Source: Tetrahymena elliotti 4EA (Eukaryota; Ciliophora; Oligohymenophorea; Hymenostomatida; Tetrahymenidae). From it: a stretch of DNA of 64,000 nucleotides. Below, piece by piece: positions 23,365-36,109 of the stretch. Under the pieces are notes generated by a model. That model saw only the letters and a list, made by a program, of their open reading frames with translations, did not search any database and was not told where the DNA came from. Positions within the stretch are counted from its first letter, which is position 1, and each line of letters begins with the position of its first letter. The translations under genes were made by a program, and so were the position numbers. The stretch lies in contig JH720302.1 in assembly GCA_000231825.2 (NCBI GenBank), positions 1,077,258-1,141,257 of the forward strand, written 5' to 3'.

Positions 23365-24971
23365 ATTCTAATAATAAATTTTGTAGAATCTAAATCTATT
23401 AATACCAAATTTCTTTAAAACAAGATTTATCTCTCAGAATTTTCTTACGTATCCTAAATTTTGATTGAATTTTATCGTTAAATAATTTAGCTATCTCAAT
23501 TTTTTTAAATTTAATTATCAGCTAAAAATTAAATTTTAATTCTATGCCAAAATACTAAAGCATTACAATTTTTTCCAAATTGCATAATTAATTTATAATT
23601 TTATTATTTTCAAATTATAAAGTAGAATTTTTTAAAGACTAAGAAAATAATTCATTCAATCAATTAATGAATTAAAAAAAATAAATTAATTTAATTCATC
23701 TAATTTAATATCTAAAAGGAAAAATGATTAAAAAAATAAATTAATTTAATTCATCTAATTTAATATCTAAAAGGAAAAATGATTAAAAAAATAAATTAAT
23801 TTAATTATTAATATTTTTAGAAAGATAATCAATTATGTATTTAAAAAAAATATTTTACTTTAATTTTAGTTACTTTTATTTTGAGAACTAAAAGGAAAAG
23901 AAATAGAAATTAAAAAAAATAAATTAATAATTACAATAACCAACCACATCGAAATAATTTTACATTTAAAAATTAAATTAAAAAATATTTTTTAAACAGA
24001 GATAATATTTTTGTTTAACAAATTGTTATGGTTTATTTATTACAAAAATATTATTTTTATGATAAAATATTTCAGATTAAAAATTACTTTAGAAGAACTC
24101 TAATTTTAAGACACAATTTTCATTGTTTATTACTGTACAATTTATCATAATATGAATTTGAGAAGATAGTTAATAAAACCTTATTTATATATAAATCAGC
24201 AAAAATAAATTAAAAGTTTTTTTAATTGGAAATAACAGATCTAGGTTAAATTTGCTTTTAATAAGATAGATTAGTATATATTAATATATTTATATAAATA
24301 GTTTTAAAACATAAAAGGAAAAACAAGAAATATTAGATTTTATTTAATTCAAATAAATAAAAAAACTATTAATTTAATAAAATTGTATGATTTTGTTTGT
24401 TAGTTTGTATTTGAGATATTATTGATTGCTTGTTAATTAGTAAAGTTGATTGATATGAACAAACTCATATTATTAAATTATCTTAGATACTCTTTATTGA
24501 AAGTTTTATTCAACTTTTAATTATTGAGTTTATTTATTTTTATTAGAATTTGTTGATTAATTTTAAATAAGTTGAATATTTGTTACAAAACAGTTATTTT
24601 TTTGTTTTTATTAATTTTTTAAAAGAAGAATTCATAGGGTAGTAATAATTAATTAGACTTAAGTTAAAAGATTATAGTTTTCTAATTTTAACAGTGGTCA
24701 TTTTTAACAATAGTAAATAAATTTATTGATTGATATCTCTTAATCCTCAAATTTAATGTAGTCAGCTTAGCTTATCTTAAAGATTAAAGGAAAGTTGTTA
24801 TGCACATATTTTAGTTGAAAAGGATCTTAGCTTCTTTAAACAAATGAGCACCAATAAATAAAGTCATTACATCTAATTTAATAAGTAGTAGAATTAATTC
24901 AAAACTCAAGTTTACATACAATATTTATGTAATTGATATGAGTCTCCACAATTTTAATCTATAAAAATGAT
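23365..24971. other. Intergenic region with 55-bp tandem repeats
   Basis: Contains the short tandem repeat at 23676-23810 and further A/T runs. A minus-strand ATG frame (24867-24349) is TGA-free for 172 codons, but codons starting with G are scarce and the text is Asn/Lys/Ile low-complexity, so I did not call it a gene. It lies just downstream of the DENN gene stop. Confidence 0.45.
23676..23810. repeat. 55-bp tandem direct repeat, two full copies plus a partial third
   Basis: The sequence ATAAATTAATTTAATTCATC begins at 23681 and again at 23736. A third copy starting at 23791 diverges after about 17 bases. Each full unit also contains TATCTAAAAGGAAAAATGAT. A related AAATAAATTAATAATTA patch occurs near 23915. 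Confidence 0.8.
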
Positions 24972-27900
24972 TCATTTTTCTACATTAGCTGAAATTAAAT
25001 CTTCTGGGAGTGGGGAGATTGAAGTTAAAGATTTTTAAATAGATTAGTTCTTTCCCATAGTAGGAAGAAGATTTAACTCATTACTTATTCTAGCGAACTC
25101 TTTGAAAGAGTTCTTTCTGCTAAGCTTATTATTAATATAGGCTGAATTAGTAGAATGAACTTCAAAAGCTGTGGAACATCCATCAAATTTATTTTAATAT
25201 TTCTTTTAGATTAATTCTTCCTCATCTTACTTTTAATAATTAACTAGTCTATTTGTTTTATGTTACAACGAAAGCTCTCTAATATTTGAGCTCATAAAAG
25301 ATTTAATATTATTTCTATTCGTATCAAATGTAATATCTTCACTAGATTAGGTAGTCATTAACCAATTTTCTTCATTAAAATCAGATACTATTTTGCCATT
25401 TGCTATATTCTCTTTTTAGTGGCCTTATTATAATTTTTTTATTTATTTTTCGATTGAATATTGCTTCAAAAATTATTCTTTTGATTAAAAATTATGATCT
25501 ACACCTTCTTTAAGATTTTCTAAAGCATTCAAATTACTACTGATAATTATCTTCTACTTACTCCCATTATTATTAACTATCTCTTTTTATATATCAAAAA
25601 AAGGATTGTTAAGAAAGCTAGATAGATAACTAGATTGCTAATTATTTGAATGCATTCTCTCATAGCTATCTGGTCTTGAATTTAATCTAAAAAGGCTCTC
25701 CAAATAATCAACTAACCCATTATCAGCATTTATTTATACCTCCGCCATCGGAGATCCAGAAAGCTATTCAGCAATAATTTTATGCTAATTTTCTTCAAGT
25801 TCTTTTATCTTATCATTCAGGGTTATTTCTTCAGAACTCCTGTTCGATAAGAATTTCACATCATTAATGAAACATATTATACTCCCAAAATTATAATCAT
25901 ATTGTTAATTTCTTTCTTTTTAATAAAATTCTTCTCTAAACTCCATAGCTCTGTAGCAGTCTTTTATAAGCCCATTGAAAATCTATATAAAGTTGAAATA
26001 AATTACAAATAGAAAAAATAAATTAAATTAAAGTAAATTTCATAGCCAGTAGATTCATAAAACAAAGAGGAGTGGCTTTGGAATTAAATTGTTAAGATAA
26101 CAAATAAATGAATTGATTACTAGTGTTTTTGAGAGGATAGAGAAAAAGGGTTGATCTTTATCTTCATAGGAGGCAATGTATTTCTTAAAATTAAAGTAAA
26201 CAATTTTTTTAGAGCTTTTTAACGTTTATTCACTAAAGCCAGTTTATTCTTTTTTGAAAGTAGAGCTATTTTTCGTTTATTTAGCTTAGAATGAGTTGTT
26301 ATTACTTGTACCTCCTATGCTTTATTGTTAATCTAGACAATTAAAGCTTTTCTAAACAAAATTAGTCGAAGCTGTAGTCTAAGCTTAAGAATCACCCTTT
26401 GGTATGTGATTTTAAAGCTCTCCATTACTTTTACTCTTAATGTGCTTATTTTTTTCATATTCTTAATTACTAAAGTAATTGAAAAGATCATGAAAAAGTA
26501 AAAGAATAAAATCATAAAAAAACTGCTTGTATCTCAAAATTGCTTGGCTAAAATATTCCTAAAAACAATACATAAGTATTAAAATAAAGTTATTCGTAAA
26601 TAAACAAATTACTTCTTCATAAAACTTAATATCCCCAATAATCAAATTAATTTTTCTGATAAAATAATTTCTATAAACAAGAGGAATTCTTGGTGATGGA
26701 TCCTTCTGAGTTTCCTTTTAAGTATGATGGATGTATTAAAATTAGGTTTTTGAGATAAATTAAATTACATTAACGTAAATAAAAGAGTTTTCGTCAATAT
26801 CGTAAACTATTCTGTTTTGTTTTTATTTGCTTGTTTCTTAATTTTTATCTGCCTCAGGCTTTTAATTTATTAAAAAGAAATAAATAATTGATTTCATCAG
26901 AACCATTTAAATTAATATCATACGGATTTAAAGTCTTTTCTATGGATTCCTATTATGTAAGGTAATTATGTATTTTCATAATCAAATATACTCGGTACCA
27001 CTAAATTTGGAATATACACTCCTCTCCAAAATCTGTTTGAATAAGATTAAAAGATATCAAATAAATATTTCAAGATTTATCATAAAATTAATTAATGCCA
27101 AATCAAAGCTGATTTTCTTATTCAAAAAACAAAATAATTAGAATTCATGTTTTTAATTAATTTGTTTACATTAAATGGCTAAAAATAATTATATCTATTT
27201 ATAATTAGCATTTATCCAAAAATATAAATTTCTTACAGAGGCTTTATCAAATCAAGAAGATTTTCTGCATAGAGAGTAAGCGAATTTGTTCGTTTAGAAA
27301 CAAGTATTATTTAGTATTCAAGAAGTATATATGTGACTAACTACAATAAGTTATAAGGACTTTGGCTGAACATAAGACTCTCAAAAAAGTTATTTGATGG
27401 GTTTACAACAGAATAGAATGTATTACTTATATTATTTTTAGTGTAGTATAACAAAAATTTATCATTTGAGTGGAATTTCAGCTAAACTTTCTCATTAGCT
27501 TCTGATATCATGCAATTGTCATAAGTATATTATATATAATATTCAAAAAGCTTTGATTATTCAATCCCATAAACTTTTTCATCTTATGTAACCTAGATTA
27601 TTTTGTCTTATTCAGTACTTTGTTTCATTCTGTGGACATGCAAAAGATACCCAATTAAACTTTTTTAAGCACAGAAGAAAGGAGCGCATGACATAATGAT
27701 ATGAGATTTCGGAATATAGAACTAATGAGGTTTTTCATTTTAATCAACAAATATAATTTTTTCCTTTATATTAGATAAATTGTTCAAAATGTAGAAAGAA
27801 ACAGCATTAAATGCTTATTTAACTCATTTTTTAACTAAATTTCCATACAAGTTTTAAACTAAAAATTATTTTTTGGCTTAAATATAAAAGAATAATTGTT

Positions 27901-28583
27901 CTTTACATAAAAATAGGCTGATGTGCAATAATATTTTTGTAGTGTGGCTAAATCTGTAACAACAAAATAATTTATTTCATGTATATTTGAGCCTAGCTTA
28001 GCTTATGGATCATTGTAAAATTCATCAAGCATTTTAAATTTGGGATCTGATTATTGAATCAGCTTTAAACCTTGAGGAAAGCTCCACTTTTATTTAAAAT
28101 ATTTGAGAATTAATAATTTTCGAAAAGATGCAGCAATAATTATCCAATCCAAATAAGAAATGAACCAAAAAAATAAAGAGAAAATCAAGCAATAAATGAA
28201 AAAGGAGTAGCAAAAAGATTACTTTTTCGAAATTTTTCAAGACAGAAGGCAATTCCTTTTTAAATAAATTATGCTTATTCTAGTATACTATGATAGTTTC
28301 AAGGTTATAAATATTTTCATCTTATTAAGATAGAAGTTAGGCTATTGAGTTATCATCAAAAATATATTAAAAATCAATATCAAAAAACATAGTAAGTAAT
28401 TATAAATGAAGCTTAAAGATGATAATTAAACTGGTTTTTTATAGATTATTCAATATAGTAATTACCATAATCAATCTTAGCACTAACCTATGATATAAGG
28501 TAATACTCAAATGCATACTTTTTGTAGTCATTGGCATTCATTATCTAATAATTCTAACCATTTTTGCTTTTTTCATTGTTCAT
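24972..28583 (-). CDS. DENN-domain protein, 951 aa, eight exons
   Basis: Exons 28583-28466, 28341-28223, 28086-27849, 27813-27237, 27032-26924, 26858-26613, 26558-26121 and 25982-24972 keep phase throughout and end at TGA 24974-24972. Introns are 35-204 nt; the 35-nt one (27848-27814) is the least certain and could instead mark an indel. DENN proteins are exchange factors for Rab GTPases in membrane traffic. uDENN: WSFPQGLKLIQQ after exon 2. cDENN: FSQSPYNLLQLVTYILLEYQ, then LYAENLLDLIKPL joined by splicing to FWRGVYIPNLVVPSIFDY and LPYIIGIHRKDF, then VYDIDENS. dDENN: PRIPLVYRNYF and FFSILSKTLIF. The last roughly 300 residues are Ser/Asn/Gln-rich and predicted disordered. Recognition of cDENN is strong; the partner GTPase is unknown. 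Confidence 0.88.
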
Positions 28584-30197
28584 CCTAATATCTCTCCTAG
28601 TATTCTTGAATTAGTAATTAAATTGAAAGTAATTAATTATTTATCCCAGTTTTATTAGATTTACAAAATTAATTGTGATATTTATTAATTTATTATATTA
28701 AGTCGATTAAAGTGACTTAAAAACATACTTTTATTCTTATCTCTTTGTTTTATAAAAAAACAACCATTCACTCTTATTTAAAGATTATTTTTTACTAATT
28801 CTTTTAAATCATCTTACTATATTTTAACTAACTAACTAACCAAATAACATTCAAGGATGCATGCTTTCTAATAATAAAATTTAAATTATTTGTAATTACA
28901 TCTTACATGTTATAACAATATTAATAATAACTATATATACGCTAATTCCTTTAAATTGTTCTTAAACTCTATTGTACTTACTTAAAAATATAAACACTTT
29001 CATCCTTATTTTCTATTTTTTTCATCTCTTTAAAAATTTAACATATTATTTAAAATGATTGATTATTTACTTAAATATTTCAAAATCTATCTATTCAGTT
29101 AGTTGTAAACTCTATTCATAAATAACTTGAAAGAAAAAACTGTTTATAATCTTGTTTTTAAACGTAATTACAAATATAAGGTATTCTTCTTTTCGAATTC
29201 TATAAAATACTTAATTATTTTTTTTAATTTTGAAGTTTATCTTATTAATTAAAGCGTTTTTATTTTAGTTAAAAAATCTAAAACCTTTTCTAGAATTTAT
29301 TTTTTTTTGGAATGGCTTTTTTGAATTATTCTTCATATTTATTTATGTTATTTAATCTTTTTGAAAATAGTTGAAATAAAATTATCAAATCTTTATCTCC
29401 TAAAATTGTTGAAAATTAATTCTGAAGAAAAAAATGATTTTTTTGTTAAAATGCTTTTAAATTATAAAGGAATTTCAAATTTTAATTGAGTTGTGTAGTA
29501 ATAAATAGATTACACACTGAAAAATTTAATTTTAAAATCACATTCGTTTTGTTTTGAATTTTAATTCAAATTTATAGCATGAATTAAATATTGGTCAAGT
29601 GTGGGTTTTTAAATTTTATTTTGAATATTATCTGATGAATATCAAATAAATTTTCAAAATTGGCAAATTAGAGGAGATTTACTTAAAGTAATGTGAGAAT
29701 CAAATTACAAATAAATTTAACTTATCCAAGATTTCAGAAATGCAATAAATTCACAAATTGATTAAACAAAGCTAATATTTTTTTAAGAGATCAACTTATA
29801 ACATAAGAATTTAGTTCTCTTTTCTAAAAAATAAAAAAATTAAATAGGAGTATAATAGAAAGTTCGTTCAATTAAAATAGAATTTTAGCTTGTTTACATA
29901 GCATGCTTTATCAGATTTTTCCAATTGAAATTTTTGTATTTTGGAGGGGTTTTAAATAAAAATTAATTTCCCTTTGAAAAAGGTCTTTTTAAAGGAAAAA
30001 AATGAAATAAGTATAAAAAGGGGGCGATTCATAAAATTAGATAAATCATTTTTAGAAAAATATTTTTTTTAAAAAATCAAGATTGAATGTAAAGAATATA
30101 AAAAAAATGAGTGTATAATGTAGAGAGAATGATGATGATAAATATTTGGATTGAAATATGTTAGCGCGATGTTGATAATAATTAATTAGATCTAATT
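28584..30197. other. Intergenic, no gene seen
   Basis: Very AT-rich with long T runs. Short CTAA/ACTA microsatellite-like tracts occur near 28828-28845. No biased open frame. It should contain promoters for the divergently oriented neighbours. Confidence 0.5.
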
Positions 30198-33120
30198 ATG
30201 CCCTCCAAGTTAGAATGGAATCGGATTGATCAGATTGCGCTAAAAGAAAGAGATTTTAAAGGCTATACGAATGTAGTGAAAGGAGGATTTTAATTAAAGA
30301 GTTGCTTGAGAAATACAAAGAGTATTGATAATAAATTAACAAAAAATAAATAGATAATAAGCACTACTAAATTAATTTTAATACAAGGTTTAAATAGGAA
30401 ATAAATCCTAAGTATTAAGAAGAGAATTTCTTATAAATTTTTTATAACCAACGATTTCTTTTATTAGCTAATACAGAGACTTTTTGCATATCTCTGCTTC
30501 AACTCCTTCAATGAGAATAGGCGATTAAATACAGATTTCAGGTAAAAAAGTAACTCCTTTAAAATCAAAATAATAGATTCCTTCATCTAAGAAGGTTGAT
30601 TCTAAAGGCAAACTAATATCACCTAAGGGATAGATATTAGCTTCTAGAACATAAGACTAAACAACTTATTTTCTTTTAAAGACAGATAACGAATCTTCTC
30701 CTAAATGGGAAGTCAAAGAAAAAATTATAGATTCACACAAAGCAATCATTTAAAAATATGAGCGTTAATAAAAAGCCTTTCATACAAGCCAACAACAATA
30801 AGTACTTCGTCCCTCTATAGTCATATAAAATTCTGATGAAAGTGATGAAGATAAAAACAAGTTAAACGGAAAGCGTAAGCTTTGCATAGGAGGTAAGGCT
30901 CCTGTACTTAATAGCTCAGCAAAGAAAGTTTGTAATGAAAACACTAAAGAAGGAAACCCTTAAAACAACAATGGAAATTAGTCTTTATTTTCATCAAAGT
31001 TGTAAGAAATGAAAAGTAGGTTACATGAAAGTAATGCCTTACATAACGAAAATTAGCAAAAAAATAATAACATAAATAATCCTCATCAATCTAATTATTC
31101 TAAAAATGCTAATAATGAAACTTTGCTTTTATTAAAAAGAAACAATCTATTTGACTCTACAAACTACTATAACACCTCTAAGTAAGAGTAAAATACTATG
31201 ATAAATAATTTAAATCCAACTAATAATTCTGAGAATAACAATTAAAAGATTTCTCATAGACTTTTATTTGACTCTTAACCAGTTCATCCTTAAATCAACC
31301 CTAAAAATTAACAAAAACTTTTTGAAAAGCAAGTTTAAAAAGAGAAATAGCTTGAATAGCAATTACCTGTCATTCAAGAAAACTCTAAAAATTTTAGTGA
31401 CATAGAAAATATAAGCCATTTGAATAACTCAATTAGTGAAGAACAAAAATCAGATTTACCAGCTGCTGCCAAAAATAAAAATCAACCAAATAACATCAAT
31501 AATTTAGATAAATCAAACAATAAAAATCAATCAGGAAGCACCTTAGCGAAATCTTCATCATTTGGTACTTTATTATTTAAAAGAGATGATCTTTAAATTG
31601 CAAAAAGCAAATCATAACATTCAGATTCTACTCCTTAAATTTAAAATAATAAATCTCAATAATAATTAAAAGGTCTTTAAAGAGTATTAGATACTAATTC
31701 ACCTTCTAAAAATATCAATATATTTAATAAAAATGCAGAATCTATCAACAATAACACCAATAAGAATGAATAAAATTAGAATGATTCAGTTCAAAAAATT
31801 AAATCTTCAAGCTCTGAAGAGGAAAAGTAGAAAAAAAGCGTTGATAAATCTAGTTCTTCAAAGAACACATAAAAAAAGTTGAATGACTCAAAAGGAGAAA
31901 AGAAACCATCCAATGATAGTAAAAAAGCCTTCATACCAAACTTAGAAAGTGAAGGAGAGGATCAAAGTTAAGATGATATCATTTTAAAGAAAAAAGATTT
32001 TGGTAAATACATCTAGTAGGTATTTGGTTTCAATAAATAAACACCAAAGAGCTCTACTATAAAAAATGTTTACTCACCCTCAAAATCACCAATGATTGAT
32101 TTGAAGAAAAATAAATTAGATACCTAATCTCAATACCAAGACTCATAAATTGAAGGACCCCCAAAAGATGGACCTTTAAATGAAGTTATTTAATAAAACT
32201 TGCAACGTTTAAATGAAATGATTCAAAATAGTGAAAAGAAGAAGCTCAATAAATCTGGTGAATCACCAAACAATAATCAAGATGATTTTGTTTCTGCTGC
32301 TGATGAAAATAACTTTATGAGCCATCATGATGTCAGCTAAATGGATACAGAAGAAAAATTTTTACATTAATATGAAAAAGAAAGAGCTGATTATAGTTAA
32401 TTCTAAAATAGATTAATTTAAGAATACAATGAATAAAACGGATATGATAAAAATAACTATGATGAATTCGATGATTAATCTTAAGAAAGATATGTTCTTC
32501 AATTAGAAAAGGGCACCAAAAATTAAAAACCTTCTAATGAAATCTTAACAGAAAAATCTAAAAGTTAAACTGGTAAAAGTTCATAACCTAAAAACATAGA
32601 TAAACCTATGACCATAGAACAAGAAACAAATAACAAACAATTGTTTTAATCTCCTTCATAATAAGAAGAAAGTAAGCAAGGAGAAAGTAAAAAATAATAT
32701 GCACCTATATACTAAGAGAAGAAAATTCAACCTTGTAACAACACCTAAACAGAAAATATAATTCCTTCTGGTTAAGATAATAACCTACCCTCTACTTAAG
32801 CTGAATCTTTTTACTTGAACTCAGAAGTATAAAAAAAGATTCCTCTACCTGATTAAGGACATTTCTGCTATGGTGATAAAGCAAAAAAAATATTAGCTTG
32901 TAGACCTAGAGATAATGATATTAACATGGAAATAGAGTGGGAACCTCGTTCAGATGGAAAAATTCCTGAAAAATCTACTCTTAGCTCCAAGATAGTTAGA
33001 GAATATAATCATGATATCTTGATTGATTTCTATGAATCTAAGATTAAATTCACATACAAAAATGCAGTCGAAAAGAAAAAACAAACACAGAATGGTAGTC
33101 CAGTTAAAAATCAATAATGA
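30198..33120 (+). CDS. Chromo-shadow-like domain protein with long disordered region
   Basis: TGA at 33118-33120. The large open frame runs back to a TGA at 30307. Preferred model: exon 1 30198-30321 (starts MPSKLEWNRIDQIALKERD, GC-richer than its surroundings), a 76-nt intron GTATTG...AATAG, then exon 2 30398-33120, 948 residues in all. If exon 1 is wrong, the first in-frame ATG is 30511 (869 aa). Most of the protein is Ser/Asn/Lys/Gln-rich and disordered. The C-terminal 70 residues contain KKILACRPRD, MEIEWEPRSD and NHDILIDFYESKIKF. These match the chromo-shadow fold of HP1 (start IIGA-like, central beta hairpin, closing VIxFYExRL helix). Chromo-shadow domains dimerise and bind PxVxL peptides in heterochromatin. 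No chromodomain was seen. A heterochromatin-associated partner protein is inferred. Confidence 0.75.
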
Positions 33121-33662
33121 TGAAATAAAATATTTTCAATTAATAAAAACCCACTTATTTTAATAAAACTTAATCTTAAAAAAAGACTATATAAAAGCTA
33201 AATAAATAAATAAAAAAACATACTACAAATTTATAATAATCTCTTAAATAAAATTTATATACTAACTATTATATAAACTTTTCCATTTTGCCTCTTTGTT
33301 GATACATAATACCATTCTCTCTTTATCATTATTTAAAGAGTTATACTTATCTAGATTTTTCAAAATTTACTTCATTAAAATTCTAAATTTAAATAAACTC
33401 AAATCTATCAAAACAAAATCTAAAATGCAATAAAAAGATACAACATATTAGTTAAAACTTTAAAATTTATTTTTTTATAATTTTACCTTTATTTCAAATA
33501 AAAAAAATAAAACTACCTCTTAATAGTCATTTTTAAGGTATTTATCTGTCTGTATATTAATACATTGACTATACTCTTAATTAATAAAACATTATAAGTT
33601 TAGTCTCATATGAACTAAGCTCTAGATGGTAATTAAAATATTATTTATATCCAAAAATTATT
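33121..33662. other. Intergenic spacer
   Basis: AT-rich, no gene seen. Lies between the chromo-shadow gene stop and the start of recognisable P450 homology. Confidence 0.45.
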
Positions 33663-34526
33663 TCTGAATTTATCACTATTTCTTATAGAGGTAAATCTCT
33701 CTTAGTATCTATTGTAAGAATGGATCGAATTGAACTTTAAAAAGAAGCTAATTAGCTAGTATATGATTCATAAATTTATAGGTTGACCTCTCCCTGCTTT
33801 ATTTTGATAGTTTGCTTATTTTTGGATCTAAAAGAGCTTCTAAGATCCAAAAGATTCTAAAATAAAAGGTAGCTCTTAATGACTTGTAGATAAATACTAT
33901 GATTTAACTCTATCTTAAGGAGTCTACTCTAATAGTAAAGAAAATGGACTATGAATCATATGATGACATTATAGAAAAGAAAAAATCACCATTATTCCTT
34001 GGTTTCTTTCTATTTTGCTGGTAGAGAAACTACTCCTCACTTAGTAGTTATGATCTTATACAAGCTTATCAGAAGTTAAGAAATTTGTAACAAACTAATG
34101 AAAGGAATTAATGAATTAGCCTACAAAAATTTTGATTTGATTGTGCTCTAAATTTGAATATTCAGATTTAGATTTTAATTTTAAAATTCAGATTTAGATT
34201 TTAATTTTAAAATTCAGATTTAGATTTTAATTTTAATATTCAGATTTAGATTTGAATTTTAAAATAACAACTTGTTTTCATTAAGCAGTAGGAAATACTT
34301 TTTCAAGAGTATATATCTAAGACTAATAAAGAGAAAATTTATATCTGGCTAAAGATCTCAATGCATGTCATTAATTAACTAACTTACTAGAGACAAAAAT
34401 GCAGATCTAAATGAGAAGTGATGAGTATATTCCTGAAAGGTGTCACAAAGTTACTAGTTTTAGGACTTTTGGTGTTATTCCTTTTTCAACTAGTCCTGAA
34501 ACATAGCCTGTATCTACTCATTAATT
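33663..34526 (+). pseudogene. Decayed cytochrome P450
   Basis: Three blocks align in order with the intact P450 at 40032-41612. First, SYRGKSLLVS and DSQIYRLTSPCFIL match SYFGKSLVNT and DSQIYRFTSPYFVL. Second, the I-helix block YFAGRETTPHLVVMILYKL matches YFAGTETTSHLVGMTLYEL, in a shifted frame. Third, SDEYIPERCHK and FGVIPFSTSPE match SDEFIPERYNR and FDVIPFSTGPR. The heme-binding Cys and following Ile-Gly are gone (PETQPV in place of PRNCIG). TGA stops and frame changes break the coding sequence, the N-terminal third is missing, and a 26-bp tandem repeat fills the region where the ExxR helix should be. It cannot encode a working enzyme. It was most likely a tandem copy of the intact gene 6 kb downstream. 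Confidence 0.9.
34155..34264. repeat. 26-bp tandem repeat, four copies, inside the P450 relic
   Basis: The core TTCAGATTTAGATTT starts at 34161, 34187, 34213 and 34239, exactly 26 bases apart. The first copy resembles the intact gene's sequence just before its ExxR helix (AAATTCTAATATTTAGACTT), so the array seems to have expanded from the gene's own coding sequence. Confidence 0.85.
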
Positions 34527-35243
34527 TATGATACTACTACTTTTATCAATGAATTCTTAGTTTTTGATACATAATTTATATCATTTTTATTCTTTAATTT
34601 TTAATAAATTTGATTTTGAATTATGTAATTTCAATTTGGTTATTTATTTAAATTGATCAGAAAATCAAAATACGATTTAATTCTAATTTACTTAAAATTT
34701 AACTTTTTCTTTTATTTAGATTGAGAAAATATGTTATTCTAAATAATAAAGATTTTCCTATTTCCAATTTAGAAAAAAAAAAATAGTAATTTTTTGATTG
34801 TTCAAGTTTTGGATCAAGGCAAATTAATTAATGATTAATTTTCTCACACGTTTAATAAAAATCCCAGATATTCTAAAATTTTTAAATTTAAATAAATAAG
34901 TTAGATTATTTATCTAATTTTTTAAAAGGGCTTAAAAAAATAAGATTAATTAAGTTAATTTTCATCCTAGCTCAATCATAAATAAATGCTCAATGTCTTT
35001 CTTAGGAAAGTATTTTGATTAAAATTTTATCTTTAAAACTTTTATATTTAAGTGATGTAAGAGATTCAAAAACTGACATATTCTAATTTTATTTTAATCA
35101 AAACTGTGAATAGATAAACTAATTAAAAGTATTAGCTTTTATCTTCCACGTATCAATATTTTTGATCAAGAAAAACCTAAAAGAAAAAGTAAAATTTTTT
35201 ATAAATAATTAATAGTATTTTGTTATCTATTTCGATATTAGTA
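34527..35243. other. Intergenic spacer
   Basis: AT-rich, no supported gene; probably includes the promoter of the small gene starting at 35244. Confidence 0.45.
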
Positions 35244-36109
35244 ATGAGCATATCTCAACAAGATGAATGGGAATTTATATAATATAATTAAACAAATGAA
35301 ACAAATCTTTTGAAGGAAGAATTCGTTTAAGTAACAAAAAACATCCATTCATCGATCTAAAATGATGTATTAGTAGAGTAAAATTAAATTTTATATTTAA
35401 AATTATAGATACTATAAAATGAGAGTACTGAAATTATATTAACTTAATCAAATAGTGATTCATATTATCAAATAGCTGAATAGCATTTTACTGAGTAATA
35501 AATAAATGTTTAATTATTCTTTTTCAAAAATTTATTCAATACTTTTTTAGAAATCCTCATTAAGAAAATCAAGAAACTCTAGTATAATCCAGTAATTCTT
35601 GGATAATAATGTAAATAAAATTTTGACAAATTATTTAATTATTGGATGATGATTGATAATTATTTTACTGATTATTATTTATTAAGAATTATTATTTTAA
35701 ATTAAAATTTTTTTTATAATAAGGATTATTATTATCATCCACTCATTCATGACAGATTTTTTTGAACAAAAAAATGAATACTGTTTTGTCACAGATGAAA
35801 AAAATATTGAGAATGACGAATAAGTAAATTAAAATAAATTTAAAATTTAACTCTTAAATTCATTTCCTAATGCAAATTTGTGTTTAAAAATAAAAGATAG
35901 ATTTGAGAAGTAAAATTAAGGATTAAAAAATTTCTCTAAAAAGAAGAGCTAAACAAAACTCTTAAACAACAGCTATAAGATCTAATCCTAATACTTACAA
36001 GTAACAATATCTATCTAACTTACAAATAAAATAATTTTTTTTCAAGAATAAATTTAGAAAATTAAGACAAGCAAAAAAATAATCTTTCAGAAAATTCAGT
36101 TATTTATGA
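35244..36109 (+). CDS. Small spliced gene, 191 aa, four exons
   Basis: Exons 35244-35507, 35551-35581, 35756-35823 and 35897-36109 join in phase and stop at TGA 36107-36109. Introns are 43, 174 and 73 nt; acceptors are TTTTTTAG, GACAG and TAAAAG. The first donor GTTTAA is unusual. The protein begins MSISQQDEWEFIQYNQTNE (acidic, polar). It then has a basic Ser-rich patch SSLRKSRNS, a middle stretch FFEQKNEYCFVTDEKNIE, and a strongly basic C-terminus with NSQTTAIRSNPNTYKQQYLS and FRKLRQAKKQSFRKFSYL. No transmembrane segment or known domain was recognised. The basic tail could bind nucleic acid or acidic lipids, but this is speculation. Orientation and general character match the small gene at 37192. 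Confidence 0.6.

Noticed and set aside
24349..24867. Minus-strand ATG frame, 172 codons without TGA, after the DENN gene
   Set aside because: Low-complexity Asn/Lys/Ile text with few G-initial codons; consistent with 3' untranslated and spacer DNA.
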